64,000 bases of DNA from Blasia pusilla (Eukaryota > Marchantiophyta > Marchantiopsida > Blasiales): positions 61,876,001 to 61,940,000 of the forward strand of contig CM114271.1 of the NCBI GenBank assembly GCA_050084515.1, read 5' to 3'. Shown piece after piece: positions 28,463 to 40,744 of this stretch (its first letter is position 1; each line of letters starts with the position of its first letter). Below the pieces are notes generated by a model. The model did not search any database. It worked only from the letters and a program-made list of their open reading frames with translations, and had not been told where the DNA came from. The translations under genes were made by a program, and so were the position numbers.

Positions 28463-30620
28463 ATGTGTCTACCACCAGATGTTTCCACGCCGGCCGTTCT
28501 GCCTATCGGAAGGCGGAGAGACGTCAATGCGGCCGCATGGGCGAATGGAAAGCACGTGAACGACAATTTGGGTGCTCCACACCACCATACCGGATCCATT
28601 TGGCCTTCATCTTGGGCCGAGATCTTCAGCCTCGCTTCGCAACAGCAAGGGTCAGCTCTTGCACCTCCTCGCAAACGACTCGTATGTCTTCAGCTCTGCG
28701 CGAACGATTGCGCATCAGCTCTGTACATGACATGTTCTCGTCACAGTAACCGTGGTTTTTTCACTTCTTTCCGAGTCTTGCGTTCTTTGCACTTCGTCAT
28801 GCCCGCACTTCGTCATGCCCAAGGACCATGTCCTCTGACTCTGTGCCATGTCCCGGTGTGGTTGACAGACTCGCGAAAGGCGATGTTCCTGCGGCGAATG
28901 CGGTGGACGCGCCCTTGTGCTCTCTTCTGGCCTCGGCCCTAGCACAGCAAGATGTTCCGCAGAAGGCATGGCTGCCTCAGCCCAATTGGGCTACCCAGAC
29001 GTCGAATTCCTTCTTCTGCGCCTCTCCAATAGCGCAAACTTCTTTCGGTTGCGGCATGGACAGCGTGCCCACCCTCCTGTCCAAGTCGAGCCTCGCCGGC
29101 TCAGCGATGGGTATCCATGAACCTCAGGCTTCTTGCACATCGCCCCAAGTCGTGGAGACCTTGGATGGACACAAGGAGGAGGACAAGTCACACACAAGCT
29201 CATGGGCCGAGGACTTCATGCAGGAGTGCCGCACTGAGCAGGACTCAGGTGCCGAAAAAGTTTGCGGTTCCAAGCTCGCGAGGACCGGTTCTCAAAGGGC
29301 CAAACAGACGGGTCGTTCCGGGGTGAAAAAGGAAAGCACATCCCCGAAGGATGCACCTATGGCACATAATTACGCAGGTTCGGACATTGAGATATCCGAC
29401 GATGAGGGAGAGGGCGCTCCTGTCATCAGCGAGAAGCGCCGGAAAAGGTACTTTGTGGCTGAATCCACCTTCCTAGTGATGAACGAGCTGTTGGACGAGA
29501 AGGTTTGAGGGTTGCTGTGTGCGCGGGTTTCAAAATATCCGCAAGTGAAATTGAGTGTGAGCCTCGCTTTGTGATACAGAATGTTGTCAAATCGTGCCTC
29601 GGCGCAGCGGTCCAGGCAGCGCCGCCAAGAGAGACTGGACACCCTCGAGGTCCTGGTGAGTTGCGCATCATTGGGATCGCGTTTATGGACTAGATCAGTT
29701 TTGCGACCAGGAAGAGTCTCACTAGGTTCTTGTCCTCTTAACGCCAGGAGGCGAATCGGAGCATGTTCAGTGAATTGCAAGCTTGTTTTCTGCATTGGGC
29801 GCCGTTTTCTTCACGGAATCGGACGATTTCTTAGCCAGAAATGACAGCGGACGATCGGCCTAACTCTTTTGTCCCTCTCATCGACTCGCAGGTCGCGCAG
29901 CTTCGCGTGGAGAACGCCGCATTGACTCGCAAGGCGAACAACGCCGTGGTGGCTGCCAAGAGGTTTGAGGAGGAGAACAAGGTCCTGCGCGAGCGTCTGG
30001 AGTCCAAGGATGGGCGCTCAGGCCATGACGGCCACTCCCGCAGCGAAAGCGAAGACAACAGCCATAGCCTCCAGACGACCCCGGACACATCCAAGGTCGG
30101 CAGCAGCAGCGTCGAAGCCAAGGAAGCCATGACCACATCTCAGTCCGACCAGAACGAGAGCTCGGAGAATTGCGATCCCAACTCCCAAGAACGCGACCAC
30201 AGCTTCCATCGCGCGCCGCTCGCCGCAGCAAGATGCAAGAGGAGCATCGAACACTCCCGTACTCCCTCCCCCTCCCACTCCCACTCCCTCTCACCATCCC
30301 TCAACTTCGACTCCGCTTTCAACTCCGCAGTCCGCGCCGACTCCGACTCCGACCCCATCGACATCGACATCGCCGTGAAGGTGGGCTGCAAGAGCGCCAA
30401 AGAGAATATAGTCCAGCGAATCCCGAGCACATCGAATCCCGACTACCCCTCGGACTACGGAGTGATGAAGGGGCTGTGCGTGAACATCCCGCAGACTCCC
30501 GGATTCCCAGAGCTGGAGCCGTTCGACATCGACCTCGAACACAGCCCCGAGATCGACAAGAAGCTGCTGGAGTCGGTGGAGGAGATCTGGTTGGAGAGTT
30601 TTGCAGATTGCTTCAAGTAG
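28463..30620 (+). CDS. bZIP transcription factor, group C (Opaque2/bZIP63)-like
   Basis: A DNA-binding nuclear factor of the plant bZIP family. Seen: the basic region is assembled across an intron. Exon 2 ends at 29,447 with EKRRK plus two bases. Exon 3 (29,580-29,655) completes Arg and gives MLSNRASAQRSRQRRQ, which fits N-x7-R-x9-L. The hinge is interrupted by a second intron after DTLEVL, and exon 4 (29,892-30,620) continues VAQLRVENAALTRK with heptad leucines, ending ADCFK-stop. Group C factors share KR-x-RRMLSNRESARRSR, the same hinge intron and an acidic SDDEGE stretch just before the basic region (here at about 29,385-29,420). Exon 1 is proposed as 28,463-28,681 (GTATGT donor; SSWAEIF). 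Its acceptor is unresolved: 28,948, 28,963, 28,966 and 28,981 all keep frame, and a phase-2 join from another donor to 28,869 is also possible. A second WAEDFMQEC motif lies in exon 2. Total about 470-500 residues. The domain is sure; the N-terminus is not. Confidence 0.88.
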
Positions 30621-30779
30621 TAGTATAGAGCTACAGGCGGCATGATTTTCCTTTTACGAGGCGAAGAAGAACACGACTTTAATGAACCCTCATCATCTTT
30701 CTCCACCCATCCCGTACTCTGCTCTGCAGATAACCTCACAAACGACTCTCGTCAGTCCGTCCCGGACAGATAGCGTCCA

Positions 30780-30815
30780 TCTATTTATTCATGCGTCCGT
30801 CCGTCCGTGCGTAGC
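30780..30815. repeat. (CGTC)n microsatellite in the bZIP 3' region
   Basis: A short run of CGTCCGTCCGTCCGTGCG lies about 170 bases after the stop codon, likely in the 3' untranslated region. Confidence 0.6.
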
Positions 30816-31339
30816 GAAGCATGGCATGCAAGCGAGCTTCATATGTCCATGAGCTGCTGGACTCGGGACCTCCAGCCGGTCCGCGTCGGAAGACACATCG
30901 TAGATGTACAAACAGTTACACCTTAGTAGTGGTCATTTTGATTTATTTTGGCTGTGCTGTCAGTCGCATGCTTTCGGAGCTTGTATATTACAGGAAGAGA
31001 AGCCACTGGGGTAAAACTTCTTCATTCGCCTTCAATTCCTCCTCTCCTCTCCTCTGCTCTGGGCCTCCAGCCGTCTCTTTTCGATCTCGTGGTCATCGGA
31101 TTGCTGCTCGCGCTTGCTCGAGTCTTCCGCCGGTGTTTCATGCGTCTCACTCCCTCTCGAGCGTGTCTTGTTCTGTGCGGGGCACGACGTCACGGAGCGA
31201 ACGGACGAGTGAATGAATGCCCTCTCACCTCTCTATCCTTGTTCTCAAATTCGTCTCTCTGGAAGAAGGTAACACGATCTTCGTCAAAAGCTTAGCTTCT
31301 CCAAAAGTCAGAGTCGGTTTAATTGCATGCGCGCTACAT

Positions 31340-31484
31340 GCATTTCCAAGTTGGGACCAGTTCAATTACCGTCTCTGAGATTTGTTTCGGCACGAAAGTT
31401 GGTTCTGAACAAGCATTTCCAAGTTGGGATCAGTTCAATTGCCTTCTCTGAGATTTGGTTCAGCACGAAAGTTGGCTTTGGAAC
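31340..31484. repeat. Direct tandem duplication of about 72 bp
   Basis: Copies at 31,340-31,410 and 31,413-31,483 start GCATTTCCAAGTTGGGA and contain CACGAAAGTTGG. They differ at about a tenth of positions. The overlapping 202-codon frame reads them in different frames, which argues that the frame is not a gene. Confidence 0.85.
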
Positions 31485-32635
31485 GAACAGTAGTCTAAAT
31501 CACAACAGACGATTCACAGGCGAGGATGTCGCTGCCATGATCACATGTAGTGTCCGCATCGAACCTTCGGCGGAAAAGAAACTCCGATTTGGTGAATGGA
31601 AGATTCACACCAAATCAAAGTTCATTCATTCCTCGCATGGAAAAGAAGTTCCAAAATCTGCACGGACTCCTCTGTTGCGTAATCCGTTTCATCTGATTTT
31701 GATCTCTGAGTTCGTATTCAATTCTGCACGCATTCTCCTACGCCCACCATCTCAATGCACCTCCTCCAACAAGGACTCGTCGTTTATCCGCTCACTCGTG
31801 GCCGTGTTCCCCGAAATCATACCACTGGAGAGTCATCATAACTTCCCGTCTCCACCATGGAACCGTGACTCTGGTAAACCCGACTTCCCTGATGGGATAA
31901 GTGTGCCGAAGGGAGTCTGGACAGCGGATGAGTGACGCCAAGAGGGTAAGGAAACTGGGGAGTTTGATAATGAAACGAATCACTTCAGAAACGGTGTCCA
32001 CTTTACCTTCTCCCGTCCCCCGCTCAGACGTCAGGAGCACGGTTTAGGTGGGGCAGGTGGAATGGCTAAAGGGAGTTTAGAGGCTGCTTTGGTTTGGGAG
32101 GAGATGATACTGCCTACTAGAAAGCCTTGAGGGCTGGGGATATATACATATATGTCCTTTGAAGGATCCTAGCTCTTAAGATAAGGCTCTCTAATTGTTA
32201 GCTGTTTGAAATAAACATACTGACCAATGCTCGGCAAGCACCGGCATTTTTTGTATAAACAGCCGGTTGAGAACGAGCGATTTCCAATTCAAGTCTGAAA
32301 GTTTTGGAAAATTTCCGACGAGAAAAGTGAATTTTCTTTGGTAAATTAAAAAAAAACCGGCTAGAATGGAAAAATTGTCGACTACCTTGAGAGTTCTCTC
32401 GGAAAGCTATTGGTATGCATAAAAATCCTTGCCGAGCACTGATACTAACTAATTTCGGTGAACGGTCAAGTGTACCTTCGTGAAGTTCGCAATCGATAGC
32501 AACACTCCACCCACTAAACATCCGCGAGTGTTTCCACTACGCTATGATTAGTTTCACTAGCAAGTTATAACCGTATTTCCAAAAACTATGACGAGGTTAT
32601 GATGATTATTTTCACTCTCGAATGATTACACATTT
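31485..32635. other. Non-coding DNA downstream of the bZIP gene
   Basis: No gene supported. The long plus frame ending at 31,935 has no recognisable domain. Confidence 0.4.
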
Positions 32636-32636
32636 G

Positions 32637-32895
32637 GAAGTGACTACCAAATGTGTGGTATTGTAGTGCCCTCCCATTTCAATCGGAGTGGAGCTCCATT
32701 ATTTTTACTTCAAAATAACCTGTGAATCGGAGCTCAATTATTTCTACTTCAAAATAACATGTGAATGGATGTGCATCTCCTTCGGAAGTGACTACCAAAC
32801 GTGTGGTATTGTAGTGCCCTCCAATTTCTATCGCTTTCGCTCCATTATTTTTACTTCAAAATAACATGTGAATGCATGTGCATCTCCTCTAGTGG
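32637..32895. repeat. Direct repeat of about 145 bp, two copies
   Basis: GGAAGTGACTACCAAA(T/C)GTG and TGGTATTGTAGTGCCCTCC recur at about 32,637 and 32,783. An internal CTTCAAAATAAC(A/C)TGTGAAT word appears three times. It is non-coding. Confidence 0.85.
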
Positions 32896-33095
32896 TCGAT
32901 TATAATTACACCCATATATCATGGTATGATATGAAAGATACCAAGTGCAGAGGTGATTCTACATCATTAGTGGGCCCGTGCCATGCACGAGAATGAAAAG
33001 ACTAATCATGTTGGACACAAATTATTTTTCTTCTTGTTTGTAGAAGAGGACAAATTTTCTTGTTGCCCGGTTGACTCATGTAAAACAAAGAGGTG

Positions 33096-33227
33096 TTTGC
33101 AAATCAAAAAGGTATTCTCCCATAATAATATAAATGTCGTTTGCAAATCAAAAAATATTCTCCCATAATAATATAAATGTCGTTTGCAAATCAAGAAGAT
33201 ATTCTCCCATAATAATATAGATGTCGT
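33096..33227. repeat. 44-bp tandem repeat, three units
   Basis: Units start at 33,096, 33,140 and 33,183, each with TTTGCAAATCAA, ATTCTCCCATAATAATATA and ATGTCG. The unit reappears inverted at about 41,610-41,648. Confidence 0.9.
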
Positions 33228-33229
33228 AA

Positions 33230-36200
33230 TCCAAATATTGACGTGAATGATGATTACAACTTGGAATTATAGTTTCTCTCATAAATAACAATTTCAGGTC
33301 AAAAGTTTCAATGAAGAAAAATTTACTTAACTAATTATTATGGTTACAAGACATTCAATGCTTTACAATCCTTAACCCCAACTCAAATATAACATACTAA
33401 TTTAATAATCATAATGACACAAAATAAGGGATGCATCGGAATTGCTTCTTTAAAAAATAAGAATTGAAGAAGAAATGAAAACAATTGGGAACTAGGAGTC
33501 ATAATACCATCGACGTCCTTGTTGACTTAATTTAGATGAGACTACTGCAAACTCAAGAAATTTTCCCCATGATCTCGCATGTAGGGGACTAAAGTTTGAC
33601 AAGCCGGGTACAATGAGCTCTAATCTTTAACGAGGCACCCAAAACTGGACTCTGGAAAGCGGCCTAGCATTTGTGGCGATCATGATGTTTTGAAACGATC
33701 TGAATGATGACACCCAAGACTCTATCAAAGCATTGAAAGATGGCGAGGTAGGAAGTTGTGGCGCGACAAGTCTTGAACCCAGCTGCTAAGTGACATGCAG
33801 GAAATGCTAGAAGTACTTGGTGATGGAGAGCTTTGGAAGGCAAGAAGGAGAGTTCTACAGATCCACCAAACTCATGCACGGAAACGTCTTAGATGATCAG
33901 AAGGAGCAATGCTGAATGCGGTCACTGCATGCAAAGAAGTGCAGAAGTGTATACGTGCAAGACATTTTCATGTGCTCATTGCTGCTACTGTGATTGATTC
34001 TATAGCTGGAGATTCACCAACAAGCTTGGTGTATATTTGTTGCTCGTATTTTCAGAGTCACCGTGTCGAGGATGGGTGCAGATCACGATCCTAGCGAGAT
34101 GCTCATGTGGACTGTAGAGCTGTATCTTCAGGAGAGTTTAAACATGAGACTTGTAAAGTTGGTATGTCGATGGTTCTGAAAAGCATTCACTGCACTCCGT
34201 CAGTATGAACAAGTGATAACCCAAATTCCATCGTCCACACATGTTGACCCTCGCGTCAATCCTTAAGATAAGGAGAAACACTCTTGTTCTTCTTTCGCTG
34301 CATAGGCTCAGGAAAAATCATTCTCAATGAGCAGCAGCTTGCAGCGAGGAGATAACTTTGGAAGTCACCAAAAGATCGATAGCATGCGCAATCTCTCAAA
34401 CGAAGAAACCTCTACCTACCTGTGCGCGCACTTCCTCCTCCATCTGCCTAACAGTGATTGCATGGTGTTGTTACTTACCGATAATTGATTGCCAAGCGAA
34501 ATGGTACAGTATCTGTTCTCCCCTTCTTCAAGTCCGAAGAGCTAGTCAGTGAATTTTGTAAGGCTCTCTTTGATGATTTCGATTCCTGCTCTTGTTCCTC
34601 GTTTCTTTCAAAAAGTGGAAGGACAGGATGTATCTTTGCAATGATAAGGCTACCTACGGACCTACCATCTTCGTTTCCATGCATAAAAGCGACGAGTAAG
34701 GAATAACTCTGGCTCGTAGTCTGGCCTCGATTTTGATGGTCAGACTACTTTGGTTGGAAGGACATGACAGCCAGAATCTTTGAGACCATCATCATATCTA
34801 CAAGGTATGGTATCAATACTGGGGTCTGTTCACAAACGTGGTCTTCTTGGTCATTGCTCCGATCTAGATTACCAGGGTAATGGATGATGCCTTTTCTTCA
34901 TCCACTGAGTGGAAAATGTCACCTTTATTTGTCTAACTGCAGCCACCTTACTGGAGACTACCTCCTCTTCAAACTGATTTGTTCTGGCGCAGACGCTGAT
35001 TAGGTCCTGCCTGGTGAGCACTGGGAGACAACTCAAAATCTGACATGATATTTTTCTTCATTTGTACCTGCGATTCGTCACACACCGCTTTAGGGTGTGC
35101 TAGCTCCACCATAGATCCACCTTCCGACGGAGTGCTTTTCCACATTAGTTCCTCACTATATGATTGCCCTTGGATTGGATACAGTACATACGAGACCGAA
35201 GCCTTTCAGTAGCTTTGGGATCTTTGTCAAGAACCAGAAGAAGATAGAACGGATTGCTCAAGTCTGACAAGCTGGTTCTGCTTGGGACAGCTCTACTTCA
35301 ACACAAAAAGTTGCAAGAGCATTGGGGAAAGAATGATGCCTTTGAAAGGAGTAAATTACCTGTGAGTTCATACGATGTCAAGGTTCATCTTTTGTACCAA
35401 CTCTTCTGGCAACATAGGCAGCAAATGTGTTCATAGGTCATGCGTCCTACTGCTTTTCAGCAATAGATTCACTAAACTTTTCTAAGTGGCCTGTGAGTTG
35501 TTCAATAGGCCCAACCCAGGAAACACTGTGTGGTGTGGAAAACTTGCCAAGTGCGCTCTAAGGTTCTTCCTTTCTCCCTAATTAAGAATTTACAATCCAC
35601 ACCATGGAATGTACTTTGTCTTCATTGCGAATCAAGGTTGCCAGAGCGCATTATCCATGGCTGTTGCGATTGAAAGAGGATGGGTGGGTTTAGTGCAGCG
35701 GGTTCTCGTGGTGGATTTTACCCAATTGCTGAACTAATGAATGAAGTCTGATGACAGAGATAAGCGAATGATAGATTTTTTTGTCCTCAGGGTTCAAGAG
35801 GGGCATGGCTCTTGAAACTACAAAACTGAAAAAGACACAGAAGTCCTAAGAAATAAATTGCTCAAGGAGTTCGTTATGTGCCCGATGCACCAAAGCTACT
35901 GCAAGGACAAGGTACACATCCACATACCGAAAACCTGAACTTAGAGCTTGATCCCACATTTGCAAGAGCATCCCCTCTGTTTGAATTAACAACTGAAGCA
36001 ACTCCACAGAGGCAAACGCGAGGATGTATAAAAGGGAATAAATAGATATCCATCAAGGAAAGAACGCGGGAGAACTGACAGTCCAATAGGTCCCAAGTGA
36101 ACCCTTGACTGCCTTGAAAGCCCGCTACTTTGGATGCACTTAACAACCAATGTGTGCAAGCTGCGGTCCTTTAAGACCACCTCAAATCCACTGCTACAGT

Positions 36201-36700
36201 TAAATAACCATTGCCTACAGTTACTTGGAAGCTGCAGCACGAGAGATCTGGCCCCTTGCCTCTTGCCACTATCCCAGAAAGACTTTCCCTCGCAAATGAC
36301 TATTCTGTGTGTTCAAGGACTTGGCTGGACAACCTGTAAGTGCAGGAGCACTCTCCAGATAGCACGACTCATATTCCAGGAAGCAAGGAAGGCGCACCAT
36401 TGAAAGTGATTTTGATTCAAACTCCTTTCATTCTACTCCAAGCAACTTCTGGTTTCTTTCCATCTGGTTTCTTTGGAGTAGTGCTTCGCATCAGATCTCC
36501 GTTTTTTCTCTCTTGTGCTATCCTCTACTCAACGATCCAGCAGTATCTTGCAGTATGATCTTTGTTGGCTCCAGAGGGTTCTGCAAGTGGCAGAATGACA
36601 CTCAACCAAAAGTAGGAAGAGTAACTTTGAACAGATTTTCAGGATGGGATCAGGAAAAATTGTGGTGCGCACATGGTAATGTAACATGACATCTTAGCAG
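33230..36700. other. Non-coding DNA between repeats and the cyclic phosphodiesterase gene
   Basis: Composition is closer to genic DNA than the AT-rich left third, but no frame shows a domain and I could not chain exons into a gene on either strand. It may include the 3' end of the minus-strand gene, a non-coding transcript or old debris. Confidence 0.4.
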
Positions 36701-36796
36701 CTCCACAGACAGTAACTTTCCGCTTCTTCGTTTACATACATTTGTTTGCAGCAAGCAAAAGACTTAAATTTGGCGTTGAGCTCTCTGGGAAGGTGG

Positions 36797-39700
36797 TCAC
36801 TTCTGTCCTTGCAGGGGATACTCCGCAACCTTTCTCCATGTAGTTAGGAGCTTGTCTTCAGTGTCCGTAGCATACAAGCTCAGCTTGGTCACCAGAAACT
36901 CCGAGTCGTTCAAAATATCGCCATACTTCTCCTCGGTCAATGCTTTCGCCGATTGTTTATCCTCCTCCTTCAAATCCCCATAAAGAAGACTCAAGTGTGG
37001 CATGTAATCTGTCAATCAACATCCTCCGAACATATTAGGGGTTTAAATCCTCAGTTGCAAACTCCATTCCAAATTAAAACTTCACTACACGCAGCGAACT
37101 AGAATCATGAAAGCTGGTGGAGAGTCAAAAGCGAATGCAAGATATGAAGAGCCCAGATTCACGTGGACATTTTCGGGCATGAGATAGACAAAGAACCTGC
37201 CTTTCTTTTCTTATTGCTTTTTCTTCCTTTAAGTAGTATGTGGCAACTCAAGTCAATTCTCTTGAAAATGCTCGGGTAAAAAGGAAGTTCAGATTTTAGA
37301 GCGTTGGAAACTGATAGTCCAATCTTCTTAGGTTTGCTAGTAACGGATTTGGATTTTTTGCTAATCGATAGCCCAGTTATATTAAGCTTGTTAGTCAAGT
37401 AATGGCAAGAAATAGCCCAATTTTATTGAACTCCTTATGAAAGACTTTTAGTGCTGGTCATCCAATTTGATCAGGGTTGTAGAGGATTGACCTTCTAGAG
37501 TAGTAGCCGTTGATCGCCCAATTTCTCGCATATTTATTTATGATGGATTTCATTGCTTACCAGGTTCTTCCCTCAGTTCATCACGGCTACTGGTGATATG
37601 TTTCCAGTTTACTCTCCAAGTCTACTCATGTATTTTCCTTTGGGCTTCCTTCCCATCCCAAGTAATATGTTGCAGCAGTAGACAGTAGGTTAGTTCGTAG
37701 GCTGCCTATGGAAACCTATTTCGGTGGCGAATACCATCCAACTTTTGCTACTTTAATTTGAGAACCACAGCCTCTTTCAAAAATTGTGAGAGCAGACAGC
37801 TTATAAAAAATATCATGACCCGAATGAGGCCTCACTCCCCGGAGCTGACCTAGCACGCAAACCAGACACCGTCATGTTCGTAACGGCCGGAATTTACTGC
37901 TGTCTACCTCAATCTCTGCGACTGAATGGCTGGATCCCAAGCTAAATTTTCAGACAATTTCCCTCACGTGCTTTTCAAGACCTCTAGGCTTTCGTCCCCA
38001 GGTTCAGGAGAACTCCTGCCATCACTTGGACCGGGACCCAAAAGGGCTATGGAACATTGCAATATTTTTGCATTGAAGCATGCTAGATCGAGCAAGATGA
38101 GTGAAAACCAAAACAGATAGTGACAGTGAATTGCTGGAAAGTTAACCATTTAATGTGTAAATCTAGCAAACATAGAAATTATGGATTAAGGAAGAAAGAG
38201 AGACAGAAATACGAAGGGAATGTGTAAACATAGAGTGCATCAGGTCAGCTACTCATGAGAAAGTAACTAATTTAGCGGCGTCGAAATGCTAACTACATTA
38301 TCACCACTGTCGCTCATGAACGGGCAATTATTCTGGTAATGCCGACGAGACATGAAGAGAATTGCCATCCAATTCTTCTCTACTTAATTGTGGTGGCGTG
38401 TGAGCGGGCGATCGGTCCGGTCGTACCAACCAGACGCACTCACAATCAATAGTAGAGCTTGCCGTAACCTTGCGACCAAAGACCCCGCACCCTGTTTGGA
38501 CGGTTCTAGAGACTGGGATGGGTGTAGAGAGAGGAATTTGTGAAGAAGGTACCATACGAGAGGAGGGAGACACTCTCAGATAGTGTAAATGCTGACCATA
38601 CAAAGTGTTGGTGCGGAGCTTCCACGTGTTGTCAACCAGGAAGCTCTTTACGACACTATCTACTTTACCTGATTGGGATCCCCAATACAGGTTACTTACT
38701 AGTGCAGCAGCTTTGGGCAGTGAATTTAGGCTGCGGAATAAGTCGAAGAGTTGTTGCGTTACCAGCTTAGCAATATCAGCATATGCTTTTGCTCTGTGTG
38801 TTGTGAATTTTGTGTAGGAGATCAAGTAGTGACTAGAGGATTCATCCTCAACATCATACAACGTGCAGGGGTTTACTTGTGTTCCCATCCTCCTTTTCAT
38901 GTGGTTCAAGGGGATTGCTCCCGTCCTGAACTCGAACTTAAGACGGGTTCCCAACCAAGGGGTGCCCCGTGAGTTGTTCTTCAGTTCTGCTTGTTCGGTA
39001 CATACAGTCAAGAAAACTATTGACAGAGAGAGGCGGAATTTCAATGCTCACCATCGTTCTCCGATTCCGGAGCCTCAAATGAGGTCTTGGCCCGAGCATT
39101 CGCCTCCATCGTCTGAAATAAAACCGTCACAGCCAGGTCACCGATCAATACGGTTCACAGCAGGTCAACATCGACTCAACAAGAGTTACAAGCTTCACAA
39201 GGATCAGATCCCAAATTCATTTAAAAAATAGACACACCGATCTAAATCCACGCAGATAATTCTTCCCTCCGTGGCTCGCTCTTCCATGCACGCCGATGCA
39301 GGTAGTTCACTCCCTGAGCCAAGTGAAACATTGACACAGATGGACCTAATTGGAATTTCGTATGGATTGAATTGGCTCGACATCATTTTGCTTTGATACG
39401 GAGTTTCGTGTCTTGAAGAGAATTTTCAATCAAATCCATTCAAGTACTATTGCTTGTGAGCGGGCTATTATTCTGGTGATGCCCACGAGACATGAAGAGA
39501 ATCTATCCATGCCAAGCCCTCCAATTCCTCTCCATTCCATAGAGATGGCACGTGAGCGGGAAATTATTCAAGTGATAGCACCCACACACATGGAGAGAAT
39601 TGGCGTCCCATCCCATTCAACTGCTGTCGATCGTCAGCAGGAGATCCTTCTGTTAATCGTGAGCGGGTGATTATTCCAGTGACACCACACGCATGAGAAG

Positions 39701-40257
39701 GATTTGTATCCCATTCCATTCAACTGCAGTCGATCGTAAACAGGAGATCGTTCCGTTGATCCCGATGACACTTGAAGACAATTGTTATCCAAATTCCCTC
39801 TATTCAATCCTGCTGGTGCGTGGGCGAGAGTTACGATGATGCGAACAAGATTACGAAGAAAGTCGCCATCCCAATCCCTTCAGGTGCAGTCGATTGTGAA
39901 TGGGAGATCGTTCTGTCGATCCCGAAGAGAATTTACATTTAATTCCATTGAACTGCAAATGCTCGTGAACGGCGAGAAGCGCACCTGAGGAGAGGGATCC
40001 ACAGTGAGGTATACGCACTGGAAGTAAGTGCAGCCGTGCGCAACACCGGAGATGCGGTACCGAATAGGAGGCAGCGCAGCGCAGAGTGTCTGCAGCTTCG
40101 CCATGGCCTCCTCCTGTGGCAAGCGCTGCGCTCCCAGCACTGTCACATGGGCCTCCACTTCGGGACCGCCATATATCTCTCGCAGATTCCGCGCGGCCTC
40201 CTTCAGCCCTGGATGATGGCCAGGAGCCAGTGCCCAAACCGAGAACACCTCCGCCAT
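36797..40257 (-). CDS. Plant cyclic phosphodiesterase (2H phosphoesterase), three exons
   Basis: Plant CPDase opens the 2',3'-cyclic-type bond of ADP-ribose 1'',2''-cyclic phosphate, a by-product of tRNA splicing, giving ADP-ribose 1''-phosphate. Seen: exon 1, 40,257-39,985 (91 codons, donor GTGCGC), holds EVFSVWALAP and the first His motif HVTV (His37), then YFQCVYLTVDPSPQ. Exon 2, 39,112-39,052 (61 nt, acceptor TTTCAG, donor GTGAGC), reads TMEANARAKTSFEAPESEND plus one base. Exon 3, 37,008-36,797 (acceptor TTGACAG), completes Asp and reads YMPHLSLLYGDL with the second motif HLSL (His116), then ATDTEDKLLTTWRKVAEYPL and stop. Phases agree at both joins. The total is 181 residues, the family's usual length. 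Both H-x-T/S motifs are intact and there are no internal stops, so it is probably functional. Introns are 872 and 2,043 nt. The plus-strand frames at 40.0-40.6 kb are shadows. Confidence 0.95.
38310..39984. repeat. Degenerate ~100-bp repeat within CPDase introns
   Basis: Copies of a unit with GTGAGCGGG(C)TATTATTCTGGTG, ACGAGACATGAAGAGAAT and TCGATCGT..CAGGAGATCGTTC occur at about 39,455, 39,550, 39,658, 39,731 and 39,888 in intron 1. One further copy lies at about 38,313 in intron 2. The array fills most of intron 1 and abuts the exon 1 donor site. Exon 2 sits between the two groups of copies. Confidence 0.8.
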
Positions 40258-40640
40258 CGCTGAGTTGTTCCTTCCCTCCTCCCTTTCCCGACCGCTCTCT
40301 CGCTCGATTTGCGATCGTTCTGATCAATCAGTTCCGGATCCACACCAATTGCTCTCTTCCTCAACCACGTATGCACCTATCTCCGGTGAGCGGGATCGCT
40401 CTCACCGGATCAGGATCCAAAAGATTTGTGTTCGTCCCGCACTCTCTGTTCACGAGCGCGGTCGGTCTGATCAGCTCGGAATCGGCGGATGATCGAAATT
40501 TCGCGTGCATCTATCTGTCTACTCTCTCGGGGCCTCCTCCACCTCCGAATTCTCATCGAACGCGAGGCCATGGCTAGGACCGGCTCCGTGGACACGACCG
40601 ACTACGCGTCCTGCCTCTGATTCGTTCGCATCCGCACGAA
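40258..40640 (-). promoter_or_regulatory. Upstream region of the CPDase gene
   Basis: Pyrimidine-rich sequence on the plus strand, hence purine-rich on the sense strand, immediately upstream of the start codon. It is probably the 5' untranslated region and proximal promoter. No TATA box could be assigned with confidence. Confidence 0.35.
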
Positions 40641-40744
40641 GAGAATAGAAAATTTACATAGAAAAGTGGATGGGACGTGTAGGATCCGTCGCTACAACAT
40701 TTGATACCGTTATTTTAGAATTTCGTGTCAAGTAGAGATCAACA

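Noticed and set aside
31327-31935. 202-codon plus-strand open frame
   Set aside because: The internal 72-bp duplication is read in two different frames, no domain is visible, and it lies in the 3' flank of the bZIP gene.
33096-33227. Possible CRISPR-like array (three 44-bp units)
   Set aside because: Units are contiguous with no spacers, in plant nuclear DNA; it is an ordinary tandem repeat.
33900-36700. A possible additional protein gene between the repeats and CPDase
   Set aside because: Short frames on both strands could not be joined by splice sites into a recognisable product.
38328-39044. 238-codon minus-strand open frame
   Set aside because: It lies within intron 2 of the well-supported CPDase gene, has no recognisable domain, and contains repeat sequence.
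40086-40577. 163-codon plus-strand open frame
   Set aside because: Shadow of CPDase exon 1 and its leader on the opposite strand.
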